From contig JAZQIM010000011.1 of assembly GCA_045541115.1 (NCBI GenBank), positions 62,001-126,000 on the forward strand: 64,000 nucleotides of DNA. The letters are read 5' to 3'. Positions within the stretch are counted from its first letter, which is position 1. Each line of letters starts with the position of its first letter. A program made the translations under genes and the position numbers. Positions 37,502-45,279 of the stretch are shown in pieces. The notes beneath the pieces are model-generated. The model did not search any database. It was not told the DNA's origin and worked only from the letters and a program-made list of their open reading frames with translations. Source of the stretch: Aphodoplasma sp045541115. GTDB lineage: Bacteria; Bacillota; Clostridia; UBA1381; UMGS1253.

Positions 37502-38428
37502 ATGATTTGCAATAATATTTTGGAGGCAATGGGAGACACTCCCATTATACGTCTTTCACATATGTCAAGTCCTGATGATGCAGAAATTCTTGTTAAGTTT
37601 GAGGGTCTAAATGTTGGTGGCTCAATCAAAACAAGAACCGCATACAATATGATTTGCGATGCCGAAAGAAAAGGAATAATAAATAAAGATACTATAATCG
37701 TCGAACCGACGAGCGGTAATCAGGGCATAGGTCTCGCTTTAGTAGGCGCAGTTAAAGGATACAAGACAAAAATTATAATGCCCGATTCTGTAAGTCAGGA
37801 AAGAATGCTTCTTGTAAAGCATTACGGCGCAGAGGTCATTCTTATTCACGACGCCGGAAATATCGGCGAATGTATCCACGAATGTCTCGAAACTGCTCTT
37901 AGCATGCAAAAAGATGATCCCAATGTTTTTGTTCCGCAGCAATTTGAAAACCCCGCAAACGTCGCTGTTCAACGTAATATTACCGGCGTCGAAATATTAC
38001 GACAGGTAAACAAACCTATTCACGGCTTTTGTTCAGGCATAGGTACCGGCGGTACTATTACGGGCATTGGCGAAACACTAAAAGAGAAAAATCCCGACAT
38101 AAAAATCTGGGCTGTCGAGCCAGAACACGCCGCAATCCTTTCCGGCGGTTCAATCGGTACACATATCCAGATGGGAATCGGAGACGGACTTATTCCGCCT
38201 ATACTTAACCAGAACATATTTGATAATATATGTCTTATTAAGGACGAAGAAGCTATCACAACTGCCAAAGAGCTTGCATCAAAAGAAGGCATTATGTGCG
38301 GAATCTCAAGTGGCACGAATGTTGCAGCCGCAATAAAGCTTGCAAAAGTTTTGGGCAAAGGAAAAACCGTTGTCACGGTACTACCTGATACGGCAGAAAG
38401 ATACTTCTCAACACCACTTTTTGACTAA
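37502..38428 (+). CDS. cysK: Cysteine synthase (O-acetylserine sulfhydrylase)
   Basis: 308 residues, PLP-dependent fold type II. The lysine is in GGSIKTRTAYNM, the phosphate and substrate loops are PTSGNQGIGLA and GIGTGGTITGIGE. It makes cysteine from O-acetylserine and sulfide. Canonical CysK has SVKDR at the lysine; SIKTR here is a mild change. No serine acetyltransferase gene lies next to it. guaA follows after 22 bases. Confidence 0.93.
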   Translation: MICNNILEAMGDTPIIRLSHMSSPDDAEILVKFEGLNVGGSIKTRTAYNMICDAERKGIINKDTIIVEPTSGNQGIGLALVGAVKGYKTKIIMPDSVSQERMLLVKHYGAEVILIHDAGNIGECIHECLETALSMQKDDPNVFVPQQFENPANVAVQRNITGVEILRQVNKPIHGFCSGIGTGGTITGIGETLKEKNPDIKIWAVEPEHAAILSGGSIGTHIQMGIGDGLIPPILNQNIFDNICLIKDEEAITTAKELASKEGIMCGISSGTNVAAAIKLAKVLGKGKTVVTVLPDTAERYFSTPLFD

Positions 38429-38450
38429 AGTAAAACAGGAGGATAAAATT

Positions 38451-39431
38451 ATGAACTCAAATGTCAGACCTGATACAATGGAGCGTATCACAACTAAACA
38501 ATTAGCAGACAAATTTATTGAAGAACAAATTGCACAGGTTCGTGCGCAGGTAGGTAACAAAAAGGTTTTGCTCGCACTCTCCGGCGGCGTTGACAGCTCG
38601 GTCGTTGCCGCACTTCTTATTAAAGCAATCGGCAAACAGCTCGTTTGTGTGCATGTTAACCACGGACTTATGCGCAAAGGCGAAAGCGAACAGGTTATCG
38701 AAGTCTTCAAAAACGGCCTTGATGCAAACCTTATTTACATCGATGCAACCAATAGATTTTTAGATAAGCTTTCGGGCGTCAGCGATCCTGAAAAGAAGAG
38801 AAAGATTATTGGCGCAGAGTTCATAGAAGTATTTAATGAAGAGGCTAAAAAGCTTGACCATGTTGACTTTTTGGCGCAAGGTACAATCTACCCTGACATT
38901 TTGGAAAGTGATGGTGTAAAGGCACATCATAATGTCGGAGGACTTCCGGAGGATATGAAGCTTGAGCTCGTTGAGCCTGTCAAGCTCCTTTATAAAGACG
39001 AGGTAAGAGTCGTAGGCAAAGCGCTCGGTCTTCCCGATGAAATGGTTGACCGTCAGCCATTCCCCGGCCCCGGTCTTGGCGTAAGATGTCTCGGCGCTAT
39101 TACTCGCGACAGACTTTTTGCTCTTCGTGAAGCGGACGCAATTTTGCGCGAAGAATTCGACATTTGCGGCCTTAGCAAAACAGTTTGGCAATATTTTATT
39201 GCAATCCCCGATTTTACAAGTGTCGGCGTTAAAAACGACAAAAGATATGAAGGCTGGCCGGCAATTATCCGTGCGGTAAATACTAAAGATGCAATGAGCG
39301 CTACAATTGAGGAAATTCCGTACGAGATTCTTCATAAAATTACCAACCGTATTACTCATGAAGTCGATGGTATAAACCGCGTACTTCTTGACCTTACACC
39401 AAAGCCGATTGGCACAATTGAGTGGGAATGA
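38451..39431 (+). CDS. guaA: GMP synthase, ATP-pyrophosphatase half only
   Basis: 326 residues covering only the synthetase part of GuaA: PP-loop LALSGGVDSSVVAALL, QGTIYPDILES, RQPFPGPGLGVRCLG and the dimer-forming end DLTPKPIGTIEWE. The class I glutaminase domain (about 190 residues) of normal bacterial GuaA is missing. AGGAGG lies 8 bases before the ATG at 38451, and cysK ends just upstream, so the domain is not lost to a frameshift here. It either uses a separate glutaminase subunit, as in archaea, or free ammonia. Its last codons form the integration site of the mobile element. Confidence 0.93.
   Translation: MNSNVRPDTMERITTKQLADKFIEEQIAQVRAQVGNKKVLLALSGGVDSSVVAALLIKAIGKQLVCVHVNHGLMRKGESEQVIEVFKNGLDANLIYIDATNRFLDKLSGVSDPEKKRKIIGAEFIEVFNEEAKKLDHVDFLAQGTIYPDILESDGVKAHHNVGGLPEDMKLELVEPVKLLYKDEVRVVGKALGLPDEMVDRQPFPGPGLGVRCLGAITRDRLFALREADAILREEFDICGLSKTVWQYFIAIPDFTSVGVKNDKRYEGWPAIIRAVNTKDAMSATIEEIPYEILHKITNRITHEVDGINRVLLDLTPKPIGTIEWE
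39420..39429 (+). repeat. attL core (left direct repeat) in guaA
   Basis: GAGTGGGAAT within the last codons of guaA. The same 10 bases occur at 47408-47417. GuaA still ends Glu-Trp-Glu-stop after insertion. Confidence 0.8.
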
Positions 39432-39490
39432 TGTACGAAATGGCTGAACACCGCATAAATACTGGGTTTTTCGAAAATTAAAAGGTGTTT

Positions 39491-39508
39491 TGGCAACGAT
39501 TTGGCAAC
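39491..39508 (+). repeat. Left-end TGGCAAC tandem pair (integrase arm sites)
   Basis: TGGCAAC at 39491-39497 and 39502-39508, 11 bases apart. The same pair with the same spacing occurs near the right end (47289-47306). Likely arm-type binding sites for the integrase. Confidence 0.65.
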
Positions 39509-39530
39509 ATCTGTATTATTCATAATAATT

Positions 39531-39573
39531 AAGAGCTAACTGATTTTTTGTAAAATCGGTTAGCTCTTTTTGT
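39531..39573 (+). terminator. Terminator at the left end of the element
   Basis: AAGAGCTAAC..GATTTT pairs with AAAATC..GTTAGCTCTT around a short loop, then a T-run on the plus strand. It can end the guaA transcript now that the original terminator is displaced to the right end. Confidence 0.8.
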
Positions 39574-39607
39574 CTTGTCATTTTTAATTTATTGAAAATG
39601 ATACAGA

Positions 39608-40135
39608 TTATTTGCTTTTAGAAGATTTTTTTGCTTCGGTGAAAATATCGCTGATTTGTTGTGACGGAACTTTAACCCATTTTTGTGTTGTATCAAATTC
39701 GGGGTAATGATAACGCCATTCGTCATATTCTTCTTTGGTGATATTGCCGTCATAAAACTTTTTGGCGGTTTCAAGCCAAGCAAAAAGCATTTTATGAAGA
39801 TTAGCGGCAGAGTTGCCTTTTGATGTATCAACACGCAAACAAACATCTCCGTCTGTTTCTTCAATTTTTACGCCGTATATATCTTCCAATGCAAAGAGAG
39901 TGTGCATTAAGCCAACATAGCTGTCAATGTTGGGAACATTTAAGGCAGCAGGAGAAACTTCTAACACTTTGGCAAGGTCATTTGTTAAATTCTCTTTCGG
40001 TGTTCTTGTGCCTGATTCATATTGTGCCATACGAATATCAGCAGTCTTTTCATCAAAACCGACTGCCATACCTAACCATTTTTGTGTCATACCTTTAAGA
40101 TTGCGTAAAAAGCGTATTCTTTCACCTATTGCCAT
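39608..40135 (-). CDS. Element repressor, XRE family
   Basis: 175 residues. An N-terminal Cro/CI helix-turn-helix (about 5-65; IGERIRFLRNLKGMTQKWLG) leads to a helical C-terminal region. It is transcribed away from the excisionase and integrase genes. Four inverted repeats lie between the two start points, two of them within promoter spacers, so it very likely represses both itself and the recombination genes. Confidence 0.85.
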   Translation of the reverse strand: MAIGERIRFLRNLKGMTQKWLGMAVGFDEKTADIRMAQYESGTRTPKENLTNDLAKVLEVSPAALNVPNIDSYVGLMHTLFALEDIYGVKIEETDGDVCLRVDTSKGNSAANLHKMLFAWLETAKKFYDGNITKEEYDEWRYHYPEFDTTQKWVKVPSQQISDIFTEAKKSSKSK

Positions 40136-40167
40136 AATTTACTGCTCCTTTTCAATTTCTTATAGGT

Positions 40168-40197
40168 AGTATAACATATATGTTTAGTGTTTGTCAA
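40168..40197 (-). promoter_or_regulatory. Repressor promoter
   Basis: Minus strand TTGACA (40197-40192), 18-base spacer, TATACT (40173-40168). Operator 1 lies in the spacer. Confidence 0.78.
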
Positions 40198-40295
40198 GAT
40201 AATATAAACAAAAAAGTTTAATATTTTTTCAAAAACCACTTGACATAAACAAAAATGTTTAGTATAATGATATTGGACTTAAACATATAAGTTTA
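40172..40295. promoter_or_regulatory. Four TAAAC-N6-GTTTA operators
   Basis: Inverted repeats at 40172-40186 (one half-site shortened), 40205-40220, 40246-40261 and 40280-40295. The six-base centres are A/T only. The third fills the spacer of the rightward promoter. Probable binding sites of the XRE repressor. Confidence 0.8.
40240..40268 (+). promoter_or_regulatory. Promoter of the excisionase-integrase genes
   Basis: TTGACA (40240-40245), 17-base spacer, TATAAT (40263-40268): exact consensus with an operator inside it. Confidence 0.88.
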
Positions 40296-40321
40296 ATTTA
40301 TCGCGCAAGGAGGTGAAAAAT

Positions 40322-40525
40322 ATGGCAAATAACACTTTTCTTAAAGTAGAAGATGTTGCCGAAATTCTCGGCGTATCAAAATCATACGCATATAAAATTG
40401 TCAGAAGCCTTAACGCAGAGTTAAAGGAAAAAGGCTTTTTGGTGGTTTCAGGGCGTATCAACAGAAGATATTTTTTAGAAAAAGCGTGCTATGGCACAGA
40501 TAAATATGATGAAAGGAATGAGTAA
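40322..40525 (+). CDS. Excisionase-like small HTH protein
   Basis: 67 residues with a winged HTH of excisionase/MerR type (FLKVEDVAEILGVSKSYAYK). It starts after AAGGAGGTG and lies 3 bases before the integrase gene. Such proteins direct the integrase toward excision. The call rests on fold and position. Confidence 0.8.
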   Translation: MANNTFLKVEDVAEILGVSKSYAYKIVRSLNAELKEKGFLVVSGRINRRYFLEKACYGTDKYDERNE

Positions 40526-40528
40526 AAT

Positions 40529-41620
40529 ATGGCAGTTTACAAGGAAGAAAAAACAAATACTTGGCGAGTTATATATCGCTACACTGATTGGAAGGGTGAA
40601 CGCAGACAATCACAAAAGCGTGGCTTTGCTACCAAAAGAGAAGCACAGGCTTGGGAACGGGAGCAGCTTAATAAAACAAAGGCTGATTTGGATATGACCT
40701 TTGCGAGCTTCGTTGATACATATACGGAAGATATGAAAAGTCGTATTAAAGAAAACACTTGGCACACAAAGGAGCATATAATGCGAACAAAGATTTTACC
40801 ATATTTCAAGAACAGAAAGATGTGTGAAATTGAGCCAAAGGATATTATTGCTTGGCAAAATGAAATGATAAATTCCGTTAAGAGTGATAACAAAAAATAT
40901 TCCCCTGTATATCTTAAAACGCTTCACAATCAATTAAGTGCAATTTTCAATCACGCAGTAAGGTTTTACGGATTATCTTCAAATCCGGCAGCAAAAGTCG
41001 GTAATATGGGTAAGGAAAAGAACAAAGAAATGCAGTTTTGGACACAAGAGGAATATAAAAAGTTTGCAGAGGCGGTTATGGATAAGCCTGTTTCATATTA
41101 TGCCTTTGAAATATTATATTGGTGCGGTATTCGTGAGGGCGAGTTATTAGCATTAACACCGTCAGATTTCGATTTTGAAAAATGTACGGTTGCAATTACA
41201 AAATCATATCAGCGTTTTGACAGACGAGATGTGATAACAGATCCGAAAACACCAAAGAGCAATCGAGTTGTCAAAATGCCCGATTTTCTCGGTGAAGAAA
41301 TACAAGATTATATCAAACAGCTTTACCACATCAAGCCTAATGAAAGAATGTTTGAAATAACAAAAAGCTATCTTCATCACGAAATGACAAGGGGAGCAAA
41401 GGCAGCAGGGGTTAAACGCATAAGGATACACGATATTCGTCATTCGCATATTTCCCTTTTAATAGAAATGGGATTTTCAGCGGTTGCCATTGCTGACCGA
41501 GTAGGACACGAAAGCATTGATATAACATACCGATATGCACATCTGTTTCCGACAACACAAACGGAAATGGCAGATAAATTAAGCACAATCAGAAAAGGAG
41601 ATGAAGAAAATGTCAGCTAA
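40529..41620 (+). CDS. Tyrosine site-specific integrase
   Basis: 363 residues. An N-terminal arm-binding domain (WRVIYRYTDWKGERRQSQKR), SAM-like core-binding domain (about 55-155) and catalytic domain. The catalytic set is Arg in GIREGELLAL, Lys in KTPKSNR, HDIRHSH (HxxR), VGHESID (His) and the nucleophile Tyr in TYRYAHLF. It should recombine the GAGTGGGAAT sites. Its end overlaps the next gene. Confidence 0.95.
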   Translation: MAVYKEEKTNTWRVIYRYTDWKGERRQSQKRGFATKREAQAWEREQLNKTKADLDMTFASFVDTYTEDMKSRIKENTWHTKEHIMRTKILPYFKNRKMCEIEPKDIIAWQNEMINSVKSDNKKYSPVYLKTLHNQLSAIFNHAVRFYGLSSNPAAKVGNMGKEKNKEMQFWTQEEYKKFAEAVMDKPVSYYAFEILYWCGIREGELLALTPSDFDFEKCTVAITKSYQRFDRRDVITDPKTPKSNRVVKMPDFLGEEIQDYIKQLYHIKPNERMFEITKSYLHHEMTRGAKAAGVKRIRIHDIRHSHISLLIEMGFSAVAIADRVGHESIDITYRYAHLFPTTQTEMADKLSTIRKGDEENVS

Positions 41621-41930
41621 AAATTTAGATAGCCAAAAAAGATGGAGAAATATCACAGTAGGGTTTCGGGTATCAGCCGAAGAAAACGAACTAATAAACA
41701 AGGCAGTAAAGTTATCGGGACTACCGAAACAAGAATATTGCTATCGCAGATGTTTATGTCAAGACATTGTTGTGGTGGGAAATCCGAGAGTATATAAGGC
41801 ACTCAAAGATGAATTGCAGAATGTATTAACCGAGTTGAAGCGTATCGAAAACGATAATGTGACAGAGGAATTACTGCAAACAATTCAGTTGATTACCTTA
41901 ACTCTGCAAGGCTTAAAGGAGGGCGAGTAA
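41610..41930 (+). CDS. Small accessory protein of the mobile element (MobC-like)
   Basis: 106 residues. The N-terminal half (RNITVGFRVSAEENELINKA) looks like a ribbon-helix-helix DNA-binding domain as in MobC relaxosome proteins, and the C-terminal half is helical. AAGGAG precedes the ATG at 41610 by 9 bases. It overlaps int by 11 bases and its stop overlaps the next start (TAATG). MobC-type function is inferred. Confidence 0.65.
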   Translation: MSAKNLDSQKRWRNITVGFRVSAEENELINKAVKLSGLPKQEYCYRRCLCQDIVVVGNPRVYKALKDELQNVLTELKRIENDNVTEELLQTIQLITLTLQGLKEGE

Positions 41931-43075
41931 TGAACACCAAAAAAGAAATGACTGCTCCGATTACATCTGTTGGCGCAGATGAAGAACAGTCAAATAGTAT
42001 TAAAACCAACACTATTATAACCGATTATGACGAAAATTGCAATGCTTCTGATGATATTTTTCAAGAAATGCAAGAAGAATTTCAAAGAAGTTTGGAGCCG
42101 TCATATTTGAAAACAGTTTCTATGGATAAACTTTATGACACAGTTTACAGGAACAGGCCGCCGATTATTGACGGCTTGCTCTATCCGGGAACATATCTTT
42201 TTGTGGGAGCACCTAAACTTGGAAAGAGCTTTTTAATGGCACAGCTTGCATACCACATAAGCAAGGGTAAAAGCCTATGGGGATTTGATGTCAAACAAGG
42301 TACAGTTTTATATCTTGCTCTTGAAGATGATTACCGAAGATTGCAGGAGCGTTTTTATCGAATGTTCGGTGAAGAAAGCACAGACGATTTGTTTATAGCC
42401 GTAAATGCAGGTCAGCTTGGAAACGGACTTGACGAACAGCTTAACAGATTTGTAAATGAGCATACTAACACAAAGCTGATTATTATTGACACCTTGCAAA
42501 AGGTCAGAGAGTTCGGCGGTGATAAGTATAGCTATTCTAATGATTACGAAGTCATAACAAGGCTAAAAAAATTTGCTGATAATTTCGGCGTATGTCTGCT
42601 CCTTGTTCATCACACAAGAAAGCAACAGGCAGACGATAAATTTGATATGATTTCGGGTACAAACGGATTGCTCGGAGCAGCAGACGGAGCGTTTATGCTA
42701 CAAAAGGAAAAACGCACTTCAAACAATGCAGTTCTTGAAATATCCGGCAGGGATCAGCAAGACCAAAAGTTGTATCTTGAGAGAGATACGGAAAAACTGT
42801 TGTGGAATTTGGAAAGGTTGGAAACGGAGTTATGGAAAGAACCACCGGAACCGGTATTGGAAGCGGTTGCAAAGTTTATAACTTCAAACAATCCACAATG
42901 GTCGGGAAGTCCTACCGAGCTTGTTGAGAAATTACAGGTTGATATGGCTGCAAATGTTTTGACATTAAAGCTCAATGTAAACGCAGGGCGGTTACTCAAT
43001 GAGTACGGCATACGATATGAGTATGGCAGGTATCACGCAGGTCGCAGAGTGAAATTTTCACTTATAGAAAATTGA
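41930..43075 (+). CDS. RecA-like (RepA/AAA_25) ATPase
   Basis: 381 residues. Walker A is GAPKLGKSFLMAQ, Walker B is KLIIIDTLQ, followed by LLLVHHTRK and SGTNGLLGAADGAF, a pattern seen in plasmid RepA helicase-like ATPases. The C-terminal part looks like a small winged-helix domain (about 310-380). It may help the element replicate after excision. Start overlaps the previous stop. Confidence 0.85.
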   Translation: MNTKKEMTAPITSVGADEEQSNSIKTNTIITDYDENCNASDDIFQEMQEEFQRSLEPSYLKTVSMDKLYDTVYRNRPPIIDGLLYPGTYLFVGAPKLGKSFLMAQLAYHISKGKSLWGFDVKQGTVLYLALEDDYRRLQERFYRMFGEESTDDLFIAVNAGQLGNGLDEQLNRFVNEHTNTKLIIIDTLQKVREFGGDKYSYSNDYEVITRLKKFADNFGVCLLLVHHTRKQQADDKFDMISGTNGLLGAADGAFMLQKEKRTSNNAVLEISGRDQQDQKLYLERDTEKLLWNLERLETELWKEPPEPVLEAVAKFITSNNPQWSGSPTELVEKLQVDMAANVLTLKLNVNAGRLLNEYGIRYEYGRYHAGRRVKFSLIEN

Positions 43076-43094
43076 ATTTTGCGTGACGGTGTGC

Positions 43095-43164
43095 GTCGGT
43101 CGTGTCGATGATTTTGATAGTGGTGGCGGTACTAAAAACACCGTCACCACCGTCACAGACCGAC
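43095..43164. repeat. Nested inverted repeats after the ATPase gene
   Basis: An inner stem GTGGTGGCGGT (43120-43130) pairs with ACCGTCACCAC (43140-43150), and an outer stem GTCGGTC (43095-43101) pairs with GACCGAC (43158-43164). It is GC-rich compared with its surroundings and has no T-run. It could be a replication or regulatory site of the element. Confidence 0.6.
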
Positions 43165-43198
43165 ACGGATTTTTGGATAGGAAAGGATTGGATAGGAT

Positions 43199-43432
43199 AT
43201 GAAGAAAGTACAAATTTCAAGAGAGCTTTTTCTAAATCTGATTCGCTATCATTTTGCAGAAATGTATGAGCTTGAGGAAGATATAAAAAATGAGCTTGAA
43301 AACAAATTAAATTTAATGGTAATGCGTGAGTATTACACCACATATAAAACTGCTCCCACAGAGCAGGAGCGTGAGGAAGCACGCAAAAAATATCTCGATG
43401 AAAGAGGTGTACCTGAGAGCTTCAGGTGGTGA
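43199..43432 (+). CDS. Small helical protein of the element, unknown function
   Basis: 77 residues, strongly charged and mostly helical (ELEEDIKNELENKLNLM, EQEREEARKKYLDERG). No domain recognised. It lies between the ATPase and the mobilisation region. A GGATAGGAT stretch upstream is a weak ribosome site. Confidence 0.65.
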   Translation: MKKVQISRELFLNLIRYHFAEMYELEEDIKNELENKLNLMVMREYYTTYKTAPTEQEREEARKKYLDERGVPESFRW

Positions 43433-43452
43433 TTCCTCTTTAAGAGATATTT

Positions 43453-43475
43453 ACGGGAATGTGCCACATTCCCGT
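43453..43475. repeat. Palindrome copy 1
   Basis: A 23-base palindrome centred on GGAATGTGCCACATTCC. A near-identical copy lies at 44960-44982, on the far side of the relaxase gene. Confidence 0.8.
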
Positions 43476-43706
43476 GTAGGCAATTAAGGAACGAAAGTGA
43501 CGGATTGCAGATAGGTGAGAACGAGAAAATTTTGAGCGTTCTCCACCATTGCAGACGGCGGAATTTTTGTTGAAAAATATCTGCCGTTTGCGGTGTGTGT
43601 AGCCACAAGCAGCACACACTTCGGCGGTAGCCGAACAAGCCCTCTGCAAGAGCGCAAACAATCGTAGATTGCCGCATTTTTGTTGGCTCTGCTGACAAAA
43701 GTGCAT

Positions 43707-43735
43707 TTGCGTTACTTTTGACAAAAGTAACGCAA
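43707..43735. repeat. Perfect 29-base inverted repeat upstream of mob
   Basis: Arms TTGCGTTACTTTTG and CAAAAGTAACGCAA flank a single A. It lies 48 bases before the relaxase start, without a T-run. TGACAAAAGT also occurs as a direct repeat at 43693-43702. Likely part of oriT. Confidence 0.75.
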
Positions 43736-43783
43736 GAAAAATTACTATAAAAGAGTACCCACTCTAACAGAATTGAGGTGAAA

Positions 43784-44938
43784 ATGAATATGCAAAGAAC
43801 AATATCCATAATGACAGGTAAAGGCTCGGTTAATCATAATGACCGAAAATTTACGGCACAAAATGTTGACAAGGAACGGACAAAAAATAATGTTGTGTAC
43901 TGCAATGAAAACATCAGAACAGTATATCATAAATTATTTGATGATGCCGTAAAAAGATACAATGCAAAACAAACTCGCTCGGATAGAATTATCAAAAATT
44001 ATTATAAAAAGATAAGTCAAGAGAGCAAACAGGAAAAACCTTTTACGGAGATAATAATTCAAATCGGCGATAAGGATAATATGGGTGCTGAAACGGAAAA
44101 CGGACAACTTGCAAAGAAAATCCTTGACGACTATATGAAAGGCTTTCAAGAAAGAAATCCAAACCTATATGTATTCTCTGCTCACTTACATATGGATGAA
44201 GCAACACCGCATTTACATATTGATTTTGTTCCGTTCACTACGGACAGCAAACGAGGACTTGACACAAGGGTATCAATGAAAGGTGCATTAAAGCAGCAAG
44301 GGTTTAGCGGAACAGGTCGGAGTGATACGGAGCTTAATCAATGGCGTGATTCCGAAAAGGAAGTTTTATCAAAAATAATGCTTACACACGGCATTGAATG
44401 GGAGCAGAAAGGAACTCACGAAAAGCATAAATCCGTTAGCGAATTTAAGAGAGATAAGCTCATAGAGGAAGTCGAAAATCTGCAAGAACAAAAGAAAGAC
44501 TTGTTGCAAACAATGTCAGCATATAAGCAGGCAGAAGAATATGCACATCTTACAGTACAAAAAATCAAAAACAATGACGATTTTGATATACCGGAGCCTC
44601 CGTCATTGATGACGGCAAAGACATATAAAACAAAATTTATAGAGCCGTTCATAAAGCGTATTATGAAAATAATTGAAAACCTTGCAAGGCGGTGTTATAG
44701 GGCGGAAAAACTTGCTGAACAGGCAGAAGCAAAAATCAGACCGTTAGAACAGAAAAATAAAGAGCTTGAAAATCGGCTGTGGTATAAAAATATGGCACTA
44801 TCAAAAGCAGAGGTTAAGGTCAGAGATTTTGACAGAATACGAAATCATTTCGGCAAAGAAACAATAAACCAATGGCTGAAAGAAATAACAAGGCTTGGCA
44901 AAAACAGAAGTAAAAGCAGCAAGGAAATTGAAAGATAA
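43784..44938 (+). CDS. MobV-family relaxase (Pre/Mob)
   Basis: 384 residues. The N-terminal Mob_Pre domain has the metal motif HLHMDEATPHLHIDF (HxHxDExxPHxH); the C-terminal half is largely coiled coil. MobV relaxases nick oriT and pilot the strand to a helper conjugation system. GAGG lies 5 bases before the ATG at 43784. A structured region upstream fits oriT. No coupling protein or secretion gene is present, so a helper is needed. Confidence 0.93.
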   Translation: MNMQRTISIMTGKGSVNHNDRKFTAQNVDKERTKNNVVYCNENIRTVYHKLFDDAVKRYNAKQTRSDRIIKNYYKKISQESKQEKPFTEIIIQIGDKDNMGAETENGQLAKKILDDYMKGFQERNPNLYVFSAHLHMDEATPHLHIDFVPFTTDSKRGLDTRVSMKGALKQQGFSGTGRSDTELNQWRDSEKEVLSKIMLTHGIEWEQKGTHEKHKSVSEFKRDKLIEEVENLQEQKKDLLQTMSAYKQAEEYAHLTVQKIKNNDDFDIPEPPSLMTAKTYKTKFIEPFIKRIMKIIENLARRCYRAEKLAEQAEAKIRPLEQKNKELENRLWYKNMALSKAEVKVRDFDRIRNHFGKETINQWLKEITRLGKNRSKSSKEIER

Positions 44939-44959
44939 AATATCCCTTTAATCACTGGT

Positions 44960-44982
44960 ACAGGAATGTGCCACATTCCTGT
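44960..44982. repeat. Palindrome copy 2
   Basis: A 23-base palindrome with the same GGAATGTGCCACATTCC core as 43453-43475, also followed by GTGTRGG-like sequence. It lies 21 bases after the relaxase stop. Confidence 0.8.
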
Positions 44983-45040
44983 GTGGGTGGTTAGCATAAT
45001 AAAAATGACAAAACATTATAAAATTTATATATTCTAACTA

Positions 45041-45069
45041 TTGATTTTTGGAGTAATATGTAGTATAAT
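45041..45069 (+). promoter_or_regulatory. Promoter of the ABC-F leader
   Basis: TTGATT (45041-45046), 17-base spacer, TATAAT (45064-45069), about 350 bases upstream of the ABC-F start, leaving a long leader. Confidence 0.78.
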
Positions 45070-45095
45070 TTAAGAAAAGATTTGGAGGCGGACAA

Positions 45096-45116
45096 ATGAT
45101 TAACTTTTCTTGCTAA
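45096..45116 (+). CDS. Six-residue leader peptide (MINFSC)
   Basis: ATG at 45096 after a clear TTGGAGG ribosome site, six codons and TAA. It lies between promoter and attenuator, as do leader peptides in front of antibiotic-resistance ABC-F and erm genes, where ribosome stalling controls the downstream structure. Too short to judge by composition. Confidence 0.65.
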   Translation: MINFSC

Positions 45117-45139
45117 TTTATGTTTAACATTATAGGGCT

Positions 45140-45255
45140 AAAGAGCCGTTATTTTGTTTTCGTGAAAGCAGGAAAGCTATATCTATAACTCCGCTGTATA
45201 AATAATATTATACTGTTTATTTGAGTCATAGGAAAATGCTTTCTTATGGCTCTTT
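45140..45255 (+). promoter_or_regulatory. Antiterminator strands of the ABC-F leader
   Basis: AAAGAGCC (45140-45147) is complementary to GGCTCTTT (45248-45255), and GAAAGCA (45164-45170) to TGCTTTC (45237-45243). The two helices nest in order and use the terminator arms, so they exclude the terminator. A small GGCT/AGCC hairpin at 45136-45147 competes with the first. Confidence 0.65.
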
Positions 45256-45261
45256 TCTTTT
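45223..45261 (+). terminator. Attenuator terminator in the ABC-F leader
   Basis: A 13-bp stem (two G-T pairs) from GAGTCATAGGAAA and TTTCTTATGGCTC with loop ATGC, followed by TTTTCTTTT. It stands before the second short frame and the ABC-F gene. Confidence 0.85.
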
Positions 45262-45279
45262 GCATTGGGAGGTGTTTTA

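Larger units (their letters stand above)
43433..43774. other. Structured non-coding block before mob (candidate oriT)
   Basis: About 340 bases without a credible gene but with a chain of hairpins: a 23-base palindrome (43453-43475), GGTGAGAACG/CGTTCTCCACC (43514-43547), an AGACGGC..GCCGT-type stem (about 43552-43590), GTGTGTGT/GCACACAC (43593-43619), TTCGGC/GCCGAA (43620-43635), and a perfect 29-base inverted repeat (43707-43735). It ends at the relaxase start, where MobV-family oriT regions normally lie. Confidence 0.6.

Noticed and set aside
38760..39359. A 199-codon minus-strand frame opposite guaA
   Set aside because: Fully antisense to conserved GuaA motifs, no ribosome site, no domain.
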